From Sclerotinia nivalis (taxonomy: Eukaryota; Ascomycota; Leotiomycetes; Helotiales; Sclerotiniaceae): DNA of 64,000 nt. Both the position numbers and the translations under genes were made by a program. Positions 11,661 through 23,163 of this stretch are shown here, piece after piece. Below the pieces are notes generated by a model. The model was given only the letters and a program-made list of their open reading frames with translations, ran no database searches and was not told the DNA's origin. The stretch is taken from assembly GCA_029531795.1 (NCBI GenBank), contig JAPEIS010000017.1:496001-560000 (forward strand). Reading direction: 5' to 3'. The first letter of the stretch is position 1. Every line of letters begins with the position of its first letter.

Positions 11661-13408
11661 ATTGAGGTTTGATAGCGGCTCGTGATGCGGGGTTAGGACG
11701 AGTCAGACAAGTAAGATTGCAGGTTGCAAGCTGCACGATGAGGAAAACTAATACCTAAATATTGAGTCAGAGGTTCTGTATAGAAGGAACGCATTTTACA
11801 TTTGCAGGATTACAATTTTGTAGAAATGTACGGAGTAGCCCCAATCGAGATTGAGGCGTCGCAAATAGTACTTCAGGGGTCGTGAATGAACTATAGAAAA
11901 GGAAGATGAGAAGGGAGCTGGTAACATCTTACTGTATGTAGCATTACACATTTAGCTCCAGAAGAATTAAAGTGTAGTGCGTCTTATTAAAGATTAACTT
12001 GAAATCTATATTTGTGGCATTAAGAATTTAGATTTACTAACTACACAATAAGCCAAAAGCCGCGCGCGTAGAACTAACTAACGTGTGCAGAAGTGGCAGA
12101 ATACCAAGTCGCCAAAGTGATGAAGCTATTCGTAACTTTTCGCAACTTTACCTCTCTTCATTCCAGACTTTCGGATTCTGAAATTTTAAATCTCCGCCCT
12201 TGGATTCTTTTTTGAACAACAGCTGAAAAATAAAAATGATTGTGAAGGACTGACTCAATGATGAATCTAGGATACCCCAACCCACCTTCTATTCATGGCA
12301 CCAGGAATTAGTTCGCAAACACACCCTCCAATTGCAAGATTTGCATTCTTTCCTTGGCTGAGCTTGATTATCTGATGTGTCAGGGGTTGATGCTGAGTAA
12401 GCACACTGTTTATAAGCCAGATCAGAGGTTCCAACTCTCTTAATAAAAACACAGCTAATATTGTGACTCCACTTATATCTTCATATTCTAAGCCGATAGG
12501 ATTTCATTGCGTGTACAAGGGCTCTAACCTTGACATGATGCAACCCAAGCTCGTAACCTGCGATCGAATGATCGATGGAAAACAACCCTTTAAGATTATA
12601 TGCATCCTGTCACACTATGCAAGAACTTTTAAGAAGAAGGATTGCAAAGGATTATCTCCTCTTTTTTTTTTTTTGGCTTCTTGCTCTCTCTATATTAATT
12701 CTCCAATGTACCTCATCGAATAGTAAAAGTGGAACTCAGCATACTACTCCGTATATGCAGTAAGAATGTTCAATAGCGCAGATACTACCGGTACTACACT
12801 GCATTCTTATGAAACCTGGTTAGCTTCCTAATTTGGTTTGTATTTCTGGCAAGTATCTCTTAAAGTAGAATCTTGTTATCGATAATACTACATGATATCA
12901 GCACTACCTAGTACCCGCTTAACTAGCACCCCTTTCAACATCTCCAATATCCATCAAATTTCTCTTAGATAATCATAATACAGTAATCGTTTAAGTTAAA
13001 ACGGGCTTACGCATACTACTGTACGACGACTCAATAAGCTCCGAGATAATTCCATATGGCTGTACGTTTTAAAATCTGAACTGGATGTTCTAATTATATT
13101 AATTTTCCCAAGTTGGTCGAGGTAACGGGTGCACGTGTCGCTGTGTTAGACGCACGGTATTAGTATATGTCTATTGCGTGACAGTACACCCCTCTTCTCC
13201 GGGACAATATGGAAACACTGTTCCGAATAAATAAGCATATGTCAAGTACGGCTTGAGAAAGCACAGCCACATACAAACAAAACACCAACTGCCCAACAGT
13301 TAGTCCAGAAATATAACCTTATGATTGTGAATGTGAATATGGCCCCAGCTCTCTTCTCTTCATAATTTCAACGACTCTATCCAAAACAAAAACGTGATCA
13401 TCCTCAAA
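11661..13408. other. Intergenic, no gene seen
   Basis: About 1.75 kb between the divergent Pth11-like gene (-) and the second BBE-type oxidase (+). Open frames are short and motif-free. It should hold both promoters. Confidence 0.55.
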
Positions 13409-14951
13409 ATGAGTTCTCTCACACAACTCCTAGAACTAAAGGCAACCTTAACTCCAACCTGCGAGATCCTAACGGATCCTAAGGATTCCAAGTTTGTAGA
13501 GCACCTGAAGCGATGGACAGATATTGATCTGAAAACTCCTGGTGCTATAGTGCTCCCAAGCTCGGAAAGTGACTGTCAAAAGATTGTAAGGAGCTATAGC
13601 ACTTAGACCTCTACCTTGGGTCCCTGCTAACAGGCAATTTAGGTGCAATGGGCTTCCAAGTACTCTGTTCCTTTCGTAACCAAAAGCGGGGGTCATAGTG
13701 AATGGTCTACTATTGGCGGCAGCGGCATCATTATTGATTTAAGCCTATACAAAGGAGTAGAGGTGGACACAAGTTCTAACACAGCGACTCTCAAAGGAAG
13801 CATCCTTTCTAAGGATGTAGCTGTAGCTCTTGCAGATGCTGGATTTTTCACTGGTATATATTGTCAATTATTTTAGGTAGCGAGGCTAATTTGTTGCATC
13901 TAGCTTTGGGAAATGGCAATACAGTGGGCGCCATCCCCTACTTTCTTGGCGGCGGAGCCTCGATCACTTCTTCTATCACAGGTTTCGGATCGGACCAAAT
14001 CCTCTCGGCGCATATAATAACCGCAAAGGGAGAATTGCTTGATGTAAACGACAAAACACATCCAGGTCTTCTCTACGCTATACGTGGTGCCGGACAGTTT
14101 TTCGGCGTCATCACGCAGCTTACCATCAAGCTTCATCCCCTACAAGCCCTCGGAAACGACAAAGGTGTTATATGGGCTGGTAGCTTCGTCTTTCCGCTGG
14201 CTCGTGCCCGGGAAGTGACTTCTGTTATGAAGGATTTAATGGATGATAGCCGCTATGCAACGGCTGGTCTTATGATGATCATGGCGCCACCGCCAGCACG
14301 AAACCCATGCCTAGTCATTGCGGCTCGCCACACCGGCAATCCCGATGATGCGACAGAGGCGTATAAAGTTCTATATGACCTTAAACCAATCGTTGCTAAT
14401 GGTGCTGCGGTACCCATTCAGAACGCAAGCGATGGACGTGAGGCACTTGGTGCCAAGGGAGGTTTCAAACGCTTTGGTGTTGTCGGTCTCCACCGATTTG
14501 ATCAAGAAGCTTTTCTTCAAACCATTGACATATGGACAGAGATGATTGCTGAGTGTCCAGATGCAATCAATACCGCATTCAACTTCCAATGGGATGCAAG
14601 GCCCGTCAAGACGCCTGATTTCGAATCGGCTATGTGTCTTCATGACATCCGCTACTGGCAGTAAGCAAAAACATTTCGGATTTCCTTTATGATGTTCTAT
14701 AAGCTAATTGATCTAGGAACAACTTGATCTGGCACACAGATGCTAAGAATCGCGCCAAGGTCGACGAATACAATGCTAAATCTATCACTGTTGTGCGCGG
14801 CGACGACGTGGCGAATCTTGCGGACTTTCAGAACGGTACTAGAGTGGATCCTATCGAGCGGAGGTACAGAGGGGAGGAGAGGCTTGCTCGTCTGAAAGCT
14901 TTGAAGAAGGAATGGGATCCAACAGGTGTATTTACAACTCAGTTACTTTAG
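13409..14951 (+). CDS. BBE-type FAD-binding oxidoreductase, non-secreted
   Basis: Model: join(13409..13585, 13643..13853, 13904..14660, 14717..14951), 459 residues. Introns are 50-57 nt and restore the PCMH domain: KSGGHS with His77, the predicted FAD-linking histidine, then TALGNGNTVGAIPYFLGGG. At the position of the second FAD link (GxCxxVG) the residue is Gly, so only a single covalent bond is expected. The C terminus has YRGEERLARLKALKKEWDP, the family's closing motif. No signal peptide precedes residue 1, so it is probably cytosolic or peroxisomal, unlike the secreted paralogue at 971-2535. ATG 13409 was chosen as the first ATG in frame; 15 bases upstream only a GTG is in frame. Likely a redox step in the same cluster; substrate unknown. 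Confidence 0.88.
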
Positions 14952-15902
14952 TAGTCTATTGGTACAAAGGAATCTCGGTAAGAGGTATACAATCTTGTGA
15001 ATTTCTACATTATTCCCGTGCATAAAAAGCATCGAAGGAGTTGGAAAATCAACCATAACGTTCTAGATCCTTGATTGATAAGATTTTCCTCAAAGGCTCT
15101 CATCTAAGCCAAAAACATGAAAGTTCACGTTAGAAAAAGTAGATTAAGTCCGTTTCTCACCTACCGATTTAGTATCAAAGTAGAGCTGAATTGGCGCATC
15201 ACACGCGCATTGATCATATATCATTAAGAAAACATACTAGTGTAGGACCTGGTGTTAAAATACAATCGATTGTGACGGAATCAAGAGGTTTACGTTCTTT
15301 CAAAATTGAATTTGTCTTATATGTATTTCCATTTTAGATTATTTGAGGGAAGTCCCAATATGGAATAAGGAAGCAGTTTTCCACCAAATACAAACACACA
15401 GCAATGCCCAAGTACAGCGACTACAAATAAATCCATTATATAGCCAAATCCAACAGATGGCGGAAGGTAGATGTGGTTTCCTTTCTGTATATGGATAATC
15501 ACGGCCCACCTTCTCTTCCAGAAGCTTTCCTTCCTTATATTATATACTCATCGATTCCTGTTAAAGAGCCTAACGCTCAGATACTCAACGTTTTCATTTA
15601 CCGCTGTCACTCTACTCAAGTACTAGTATAATAAAATAACCATGGTCTCAAATAACCTCCACAACATCTGGATTCTCAAGTGCGAAAGTAGAAAACCAGT
15701 CCATTAGGATGCAAGTCGCGAGTAAATGTTCGCACTTCTCATCCGTCTTCGGATCACCTACAATCACTCCAATCTGTACCCTGCTGCCTCCATTATTTCA
15801 AAGCGTGCATCGAAAACCCCTGTTTAGCTCCTACTCAGCTCCTCGAATCCACATCCCCTTCTTCTTGAAATTGCCCGTCCGCATTGTGTCAGGGGATACA
15901 AT

Positions 15903-15933
<31 letters not shown>

Positions 15934-16346
15934 ATTTATTCACGTCCGAAGGACGGAGAAGATCCCCGTACCTATGACCTCCCGTTGGGTATGAGGACGT
16001 GCTAAGCTATGGTATTATGTACAAGACTGCAGAAAGCATTTCATGTAAAAACACGAGGCTATTAAGCCTTTTCTACTAGAGCTCTTCTCCTCCCATTGAG
16101 ATGTGCGCGAGAGTTAAAAGTAATAATGACTTCCAAGAGCCTTCCAATGAATCGATTCCGCTACAAAATACGTCAAATACGTAGAAAACAGAGGACCATA
16201 TGACAAAAGGTCACATGGCGGAAAATCACATTTTAGAAACTACTGGCTAGACCGGTGGTTTCTCTCGACCAGGGACCTTTTGATTCCATAGCTCTGGGAA
16301 CCTTTCCCAAGTCAAAATTATATTATTACAAAAATATTTATCCACA
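14952..16346. other. Convergent intergenic region
   Basis: About 1.4 kb between the second BBE-type oxidase and the MDR reductase, which converge. A 98-codon open frame at 15709-16005 exists only because it crosses a GAT repeat and has no domain. Probably the right border of the metabolite cluster. Confidence 0.5.
15904..15933 (+). repeat. Trinucleotide microsatellite (GAT)10
   Basis: Ten uninterrupted GAT units in intergenic DNA. Confidence 0.95.
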
Positions 16347-17614
16347 TTACAAAACCTCAAGAACAATTTTCCCCTTTACCCTCCCGCTCTCAATGGTCTC
16401 AATAGCTCTCAGCCACTCCTGTTTCTCCTCGTTCAATGCATCTTTGATAACTTCCTGAATCTCAACCTTCGCTTCCCCTCTTTCTGCTAATCCCACAATC
16501 TCCTCTAGACATTCGGGTTTTTTATACATAGCACTAACGGCATAGCGAGGACCCCGTATCCAACCTGCTATAAATCTCCATATCTGTATGGGATTATACA
16601 AGAATGTCATGGGGCCTCCCATGACATGTAAGTCGGTCTTGTCGCCTACTATTGTAACGTATGCTCCCTTGGTATGGAGAAGTTCATGCTGTGCGTAAAT
16701 GTTAGAGGAATAGGAATAGGAATAGGGTCTGAGGTTGTGAGGAGACGTACGTAGTAAGGAATAAGCTCTGTTCCACCCACGCAATCTATCAAAAGATCGA
16801 AATCAGTCGAAGCAGTTTTGATGTCGAGCAATGTTTGTAGGACTGGTTGGGAGGTGTAATCTATCACTTCATCGGCCCCTAAACTTTTGACATAGTCTAC
16901 GTTTTTGCTGGAACATATGGCTGTGACGTGACAATCGTATAGATTTTTTGCCACTGTTAATATTGTTAACATCATTGCACGAGATTTATAAGATTTCTGT
17001 GGGAAAGTGCAGAAGAGACTCACTTTGAACAGCCCATGATCCACATCCTCCTGATGCTCCTCGCACAATCACTCTTCTCTGCGAAGTACCTCTAGCCGGA
17101 GGAAGCCAACTCAAAGAAGAAAACATCGTCAGTGTAACAAGTGGAATAGCTGCTGCAGCTTCCCGTGATAAACAATTCGGTCTCTTGACCACTGGGTCTG
17201 AAAGTGGATCAATAGCAATATATTGACTGAATGTTCCTTGTCCGTACTATCTCCCTATCAGTAACCGATTTAAACCATTTTCAAGTCCCCAAAAACCGAG
17301 TAAATGGTTAAACATACCATTTGGAACAAACACCCGAATACTTCATCTCCAATAGAAAAATTTCCCTTCACCTGATTCCCAATATCTACAATTGTGCCCG
17401 AGAAATCACGTCCCATACCTTTGGGACTAGAAACAAGGGCAATCATGCCTGCACGCCATAATTGTGTATCAACGGGGTTAATAGACGCAAAATGTACTTT
17501 GATCAGGATGGTTTTGGGGGTATGGACAGAAGAGACCTTTAGTTCCTCGATGGTTAGAGGTCCTGCCAGGGTGCTAAAGCGTAGAGCTTTGAAGGTTGAT
17601 GGAAGAGTTGTCAT
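16347..17614 (-). CDS. MDR-superfamily zinc-independent reductase (quinone oxidoreductase-like)
   Basis: Model: complement(join(16347..16688, 16751..16953, 17024..17246, 17318..17614)), 354 residues. The N-terminal GroES-like domain has FASINPVDTQLWRAG and GRDFSGTIV; the NAD(P)-binding domain has VRGASGGCGSWAVQMAK, a variant of the AxxGGVG loop spanning intron 2, then SSKNVDYVKSLGADEVIDY. The zinc-binding residues of alcohol dehydrogenases are absent, as in quinone and enoyl reductases. It probably reduces a quinone or enone with NADPH in the cytosol. The gene is transcribed toward the metabolite cluster and could be its edge or an independent gene. An inverted repeat with two CCG-N5-CGG sites lies about 280 bases upstream of the start. 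Related to, but distinct from, the gene at 45380-46592. Confidence 0.88.
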
Positions 17615-18591
17615 GTTTGAAAAATTTGATTTATTATTGATGGAGCGGTGCCTTTGACGATTTCTGGTTCTTGTAAAATAGCTTGGATGAGAATGAGAAA
17701 TGCAACGGTAACAACCGGGTTATTTATATAGAGACCCTCACATGTGCAAAGGAAGGTGAAATAAGGGGAACTCGTATCGGGGTCCGAAAGCTATTCTAGG
17801 TTGTCAAATTAGAATTTCCAAGTTAGAGGCCCAAAAATATAATTCACTTTCTCTTGATAGAAATCAATATCATGCATATGATACCAGGAGCAACCGAAAT
17901 TCGGTCGAATCGGCGGGGAAAGCAGCTGCGAGAGGGTAAACGACCGAATTTCGGTTTAAGTCAAGCACTCTAGTTTTTGAGCACCTATATTTTCGGCCGT
18001 TGCTTCATATCAAAAACCGTGGTTAGTGTTTTTTTATTTTTTTTTATTATATTGTCTATAAATATAATTAGATGAGATTTTGATTACAGATTGATTATAT
18101 AAAACATAGATAAATTTCAAAAATTTCAGATCTTTCCGGATCTCTTTCGATAGAATATTTAAGACTGAATTTTCGATTATTAAATATTTAATATTTCAAC
18201 CAAAAGAAAAGAAAAGAAATAACAAAATTACAAAATCCTCAGAATCGATTAATATCTAACTAATAATATTAATTATTCGTAAAGTTATTCATAGATGAAA
18301 ATCATGGTTTTTGGTGTAAAATGATAATCGGAAATTGGAGCCCTTGGCATATAAGTCTTATAATTTTTCGAAACATCTCGATACATCTATGGGATGTTTG
18401 AACTAGCTCTGTCCCTTCATCAAAGTAAGAGACGAGGGTATCTATACTATTCATGGCAAAGAAAAGGGCTCCTCTATTACAAATCCAAGCATTATAATCT
18501 AATCGGATGTAATACGTTAAACTAGTTGCAATGTCCAAGAGCTGATGGAACAAATGCAAAAATGCAGATGTCCAATCTTGCAGTAAAATAT
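17615..18591. other. AT-rich intergenic region
   Basis: Between the start of the MDR gene and the end of the DNA glycosylase gene. 18000-18300 is strongly AT-rich with poly-T and poly-A runs. A 97-codon minus frame at 18302-18595 starts only at TTG and has no domain. The inverted repeat at 17892-17956 is listed separately. Confidence 0.5.
17892..17956. promoter_or_regulatory. Perfect 16-bp inverted repeat carrying two CCG-N5-CGG sites
   Basis: AACCGAAATTCGGTCG (17892-17907) is the exact reverse complement of 17941-17956, separated by 33 bases. Each arm contains CCG-N5-CGG (17894-17904 and 17944-17954), the everted half-site layout bound by many fungal Zn2Cys6 regulators. It lies about 280 bases upstream of the MDR reductase start. 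The palindromic structure is seen directly; a regulatory role is inference. It could instead be the ends of a small element or a foldback remnant. Confidence 0.5.
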
Positions 18592-19548
18592 TCAACCACT
18601 GTCTTCGAGCTCCTCTTTCACTCTATGTATGCCGTCTCTTTCTTTTCTTCTCTGCTCAATCCAAGATCCCAATTCCCTCCATATCTTTTCTTTTTCCGCT
18701 GGTGACAATGATGCGGCCAATCCAGATGTACTGGACGCAACAAAAACTCTTGCTCCCATCCAAGACTCTGCACCCCTCACAATCCCCAAATTCTCTTCTT
18801 CCGACTGCCACCCATATTTAAATTGATCCTTCATCATCGCCTTTCCCTTCTTCACCCTCCACACACTCTCCCAAATGCTCTTCCCCACCAACGCCACCAC
18901 TTCTGGTCTATACATCCTGATTTTCTCTTCCAATACGCTTACCCCATTATCCATCTCTCTTTTGGACAACTCACTCCCATTTCTTGTAGGTCTTTCCACA
19001 ATATTCGTATTCCCTAGAGAATACAACTCAGGTAACAGCACATCATCTTCCGCTTTCAGAAGACGAGTGGTACAACCAGAAGAATATAGTGTTTTCCAGA
19101 AACGATTGGAAGGGTGCGCATAGGCATGCCCAACCCCAGCGGTTTTTAGACCGGGATTGAGGCCTATGAATAGGCAGAGGAGATTTGGGGCTATGACATC
19201 TGGGAGGAATGGAAGATGCGCGTAGAGGGATGGCGGCGCGTAGCCTGTGGAGCGTAGAGGTCGGGATTTCTTGACTGGGGAGGTCAAAGTGTTCGCAGAT
19301 ACAGAGGATTCTATATCGAGTTTGCGTTTGAGGGGAGAGGGAGATGGTTGTGGAGTTGATGAGTTCGATGATAGTCGAGGACTCTGTCGGGTAGAGTGTG
19401 AAGGTGGATCTGGACAGTATGTGAATGATGAGAGGTTTAAATGGCTTCCAAAGCTTGGTGCTGATAAGTTAGTTGTAGCATGTATCTCTACCTCTTCATT
19501 CTTGAAGTATTTGGAATTTTGTTGTTTATCCATATTGCTGGACGACAT
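18592..19548 (-). CDS. Mug/TDG-type G:T/U mismatch-specific DNA glycosylase
   Basis: Single exon, 318 residues from the first ATG (19548); an earlier in-frame TTG at 19584 was not used. The first 105 residues are low-complexity, Ser/Pro-rich and basic, with KRK and KKSR patches that suggest nuclear targeting. The glycosylase fold starts about residue 108: LFIGLNPGLKTA with Asn131 as the predicted catalytic residue, GHAYAHPSNRFW, LGNTNIVERPTR, then VALVGKSIWESVW and VFVASSTSGLAAS, which match the DNA-intercalation and minor-groove loops of Mug/TDG enzymes. It removes uracil or thymine from G mismatches in base-excision repair. It is divergent from UAP1, sharing about 490 bases of promoter. Confidence 0.9.
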   Translation of the reverse strand: MSSSNMDKQQNSKYFKNEEVEIHATTNLSAPSFGSHLNLSSFTYCPDPPSHSTRQSPRLSSNSSTPQPSPSPLKRKLDIESSVSANTLTSPVKKSRPLRSTGYAPPSLYAHLPFLPDVIAPNLLCLFIGLNPGLKTAGVGHAYAHPSNRFWKTLYSSGCTTRLLKAEDDVLLPELYSLGNTNIVERPTRNGSELSKREMDNGVSVLEEKIRMYRPEVVALVGKSIWESVWRVKKGKAMMKDQFKYGWQSEEENLGIVRGAESWMGARVFVASSTSGLAASLSPAEKEKIWRELGSWIEQRRKERDGIHRVKEELEDSG

Positions 19549-20038
19549 AAGGTTAAGGTATTGAAGTATATAACAGATCTGCAACGTAGATCTCCAGGGT
19601 CAGCAATCTTTAAGTAGGGAATAGTAATGACGTAGAGCTACACGATGAATTTTCCAAAATCATGATAAGTATAATTGCGATACGAACAGAAGTGACACGA
19701 AGAGACTCAAAAGTGTTCAAAAATATGTACGTGTAACTGTTGTCGTGTCAAATAAAGCAGAAACAAAACGGCACATTACCCAATTAATATAAATAGAATA
19801 AGTGCCAGCCAGGTATGCTGTTGTTCTAGCGACCCTCATCTTTTCGTAACGGTGAGTGAATGGTGGGGGCTGTGCTGTGCGTGCCTTCCGTCAATAAGTC
19901 AGGTAAAAACAAAAAATCATATAAATTCCAATCCCCCTGATCATATTTTATTATTTTATCTTCTAAATTATCATACGCTTCGTCATACACTTCATACCAT
20001 ACAGAATACAAAAATTATACTTCGCATAGTACAAAATC
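19549..20038. other. Divergent promoter region (glycosylase / UAP1)
   Basis: 490 bases between two start codons. A TTAATATAAATAG stretch near 19786 is TATA-like for UAP1 but lies about 250 bases upstream, so the promoter assignment is weak. Confidence 0.4.
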
Positions 20039-21634
20039 ATGGAATCCGTTCAGAAAGTACTTGATACTTTGCACATTGGAGGCAAAGCAGAAGCTGCCCC
20101 TCCTAAAGAGCCCAGCTCCACCGAGCTCGAACAGCTCAAGGAGAAGTACACCAAAGCAAAACAAGACCAAGTTTTTGCATTTTACGATACCCTCGACGTC
20201 GCAGAGAAAGCTGCTCTCTACCAACAACTCTCCAGTTTCGATCCCGAGTATATTAACAAAATCACCGATAAAGCACTTAACCCACCCAAAGTTCAAGATG
20301 TCGACGAAGAAACGGGTCTTGAACCACTCCCTGAATCTGCAACTGCCAGTATCCTCGATTCAAAAGCTGAAGACATTGAGAAGTGGTATGAAATGGGTTT
20401 GGATTTGATGGCAGAGAATAAGGTTGCAGTCGTGCTGATGGCTGGTGGCCAAGGAACCCGTTTAGGAAGTTCAGCTCCCAAGGGTTGCTTCAATATTGGT
20501 CTACCTTCCGGAAAATCTCTTTTTCAAATACAGGCAGAACGTATTCGCAGAGTTCAAAGATTGGCACATAAGAAGGCTGGTTATGCAGCGGATAAAAAGG
20601 TGGTTGTTCCCTGGTATGTTATGACCAGTGGGCCAACACGAGGACCTACCGAAAAGTACTTTGAGGAAAATGGTTACTTTGGCTTGGAAAAGGAGAATGT
20701 TATTATCTTCGAACAAGGGGTTCTTCCTTGTATTTCGAATGATGGTAAGATCCTTTTGGAGAGTAAGGGTAAGGTCGCTGTTGCACCGGATGGAAATGGT
20801 GGCATTTACCAAGCCATTATCACATCAAATGTTTTGTCTGACATGACAAACCGGGGTATTCAGCACATTCACGCTTACTGCGTAGACAACTGCCTCGTTA
20901 AGGTGGCAGATCCAGTATTTATTGGATTTTCAGCATCTAAAGATGTCGATATTGCTACAAAGGTTGTACGAAAGAGAAATGCTACCGAATCTGTTGGTCT
21001 GATCCTCCTCAAGAATGGCAAGCCAGATGTTGTTGAATATTCCGAAATCGATAAGGAGACTGCTGAAGCCAAGGATGCTAAGCAACCAAATGTCTTGAAG
21101 TTCAGAGCAGCAAATATCGTTAATCACTACTACTCTTTCCGATTCCTGGAATCGATCCCCGTATGGGCCCACAAATTACCTCATCATGTTGCACGAAAGA
21201 AGATCCCTTATGTGGATACTGAAAAGGGTACAACCGTCAAACCTGAGAAGCCAAACGGTATCAAGCTTGAACAATTTGTTTTCGATGTCTTCCCAATGTT
21301 GGAACTTAACAAATTTGCTTGCATGGAAGTCAAACGTGAGGATGAATTCTCACCACTGAAGAACGCAAAAGGAACCGGTGAGGATGATCCAGATACTAGT
21401 AAGAAAGATATCATGGATCAAGGGAAACGATGGGCACAAGCTGCAGGTGCTACTGTTATTGGGGAGAGTACTGATGATGGTATCGAAGTTTCTCCATTGA
21501 TCAGCTATGTAAGTTGATTCTAATTACCCCTCAATTTGATCAAGCTAACCTATCTCTAGGGTGGAGAGGGACTGGAGAAGTTAAGGGGCCAGACCATTAA
21601 GGCCCCAGCTGTCTTAGAGAAGGAGATATCATAG
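20039..21634 (+). CDS. UAP1: UDP-N-acetylglucosamine pyrophosphorylase
   Basis: Model: join(20039..21508, 21560..21634), 514 residues, the usual length. It makes UDP-GlcNAc from UTP and GlcNAc-1-phosphate in the cytosol, the last step of the hexosamine pathway that feeds chitin, N-glycans and GPI anchors. Residues 133-142 are the uridyl-binding loop [11 protein letters not shown], followed by [26 protein letters not shown] and GNGGIYQAI are also conserved sugar-nucleotide contacts. The intron near the 3' end splits the final [10 protein letters not shown] segment and the short second exon is needed for the conserved C terminus. The first 100 residues are the helical N-terminal domain. Codon use is clean and housekeeping-like. 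Confidence 0.95.
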
Positions 21635-23163
21635 GAAAGGTCAGATGAGCATTTTGAAAGTTTTTAAGTTTGGCTATGGGCCCTGATAGCAATGTTACTA
21701 TGCAACACAGTCGGAACGTTTTGGAACGGACTGAATAACTAAAAGCACTAATAAAAAATATCAATATTCTGGACCATCAACCGCAATTCTAGTGTTTTTC
21801 CAATGTTTCCCTAATCATGACAATCTTGAATTTGAGGAGCGTGGGGCGGAACTCAGCTGATGACTCTAGAACAAAGAAATACTTCTAGTGTAAATCCTAA
21901 GCCTCCACTGCGGAACTAGAATATAAGCCTTGCTCGATGACATATTCGCCTCCACATGCACATACATCCTCATTCTTTCTAGAACATTTCTAGCGGTATT
22001 CCAATCATTCATATAATTCATACAATTTGATTTCTGAAATCTAATCTACCGACCGTAGATCTTCATGTAGTGTCAACCCAACCCCTCCATCATAAATACC
22101 CAGTACAATTGTGCCTAAAGAGATCGGAACTATCTAGCCGTTACCCCACATCACGTGCAAGGCGAAGTTTCCATTGAGGTGGTTGCATCTGAGGTCGTGC
22201 TAACGTTTTACCCCTAGATCAGATTATTTACATCATTGATTTATTCTATCTAATCTGATTTCATGGATTTGAGTGGTGATTTATGGGTTAGAAGTTGTTA
22301 TGATATGATGGATGATATGATGATATGTAATGACATGTAATGACATGTTCTGACATGTGAGGATATGTGATGATTCAATCAAGTAAGCTTGGAGTTGGAG
22401 TTGGAGATATGGAATAGAGGATTGCCTAGTTATTCATTTGACAATATTGTGCCTGTACTTCTTCTTAATGTAATCGTCGCATTTGTATCTGATTTGATAT
22501 GACATGACATGATAACAGCATATCAAATATCCAATTGCAAATACAAATACAAATACCAGCGGTAAGAAATATTGAAAAACTACTGCAAAGGCGCGGTGGC
22601 AGTGCTAGGTACTTATTGATTTGGTTCTTTCATGAGAGACAAACAAGGAGAGCATATCAATTGGTCACACGGGCAAGATGTAAAGTTATTTGAATTATCT
22701 AGTGAATCCAGCCAAATACCACGGTGGGGCGAACCTTCAAGGCGAATCTTGGCTGTGCTATGACGGTAAATCGGGTGCCCGGTTATTTGGTAGGACAGGA
22801 TAACAAGAGTTGGAGAATTGAATAAACACTACACCGTTCCTAGGTATTTATATATTTTGTGACTCCCCGGATCGTCCTGAGAAGGTTTTGTATTTTGAAT
22901 AGCAAGAACATTCTAAGCTGGCTGTGGTGAAACAAAGCGCAGATTTTAAAACTTCTTTCTGAAAGTCTGAGTTGGATATCTAACTTTTCTTTATTCACGA
23001 TTTTATATTGTGAATTGGTGTTTGACACTCTACTACATTACATTACATTTCTTCTGAATAACTATATTCCTTCGCGCATTCGAATTCCGATACAATAGAG
23101 AGAAAACATCGAAACTCACCTCTTTCATCAGACCTCCGCAAATAGAAGAACATTATCCTCATC
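21635..23163. other. Intergenic with low-complexity ATGATATG tracts
   Basis: About 1.53 kb. From about 22296 to 22380 there are imperfect repeats of GATATGATG and ATGACATGT. No gene recognised; likely 3' end of UAP1 and the promoter of the surface-protein gene. Confidence 0.5.

Noticed and set aside
15709..16005. 98-codon frame with a poly-Asp run
   Set aside because: The Asp run is just the (GAT)10 microsatellite; the rest has no domain, signal or splice continuation.
18302..18595. 97-codon minus-strand frame next to the glycosylase stop
   Set aside because: It begins only at TTG, lies in AT-rich DNA, has no ATG near the start and no known motif.
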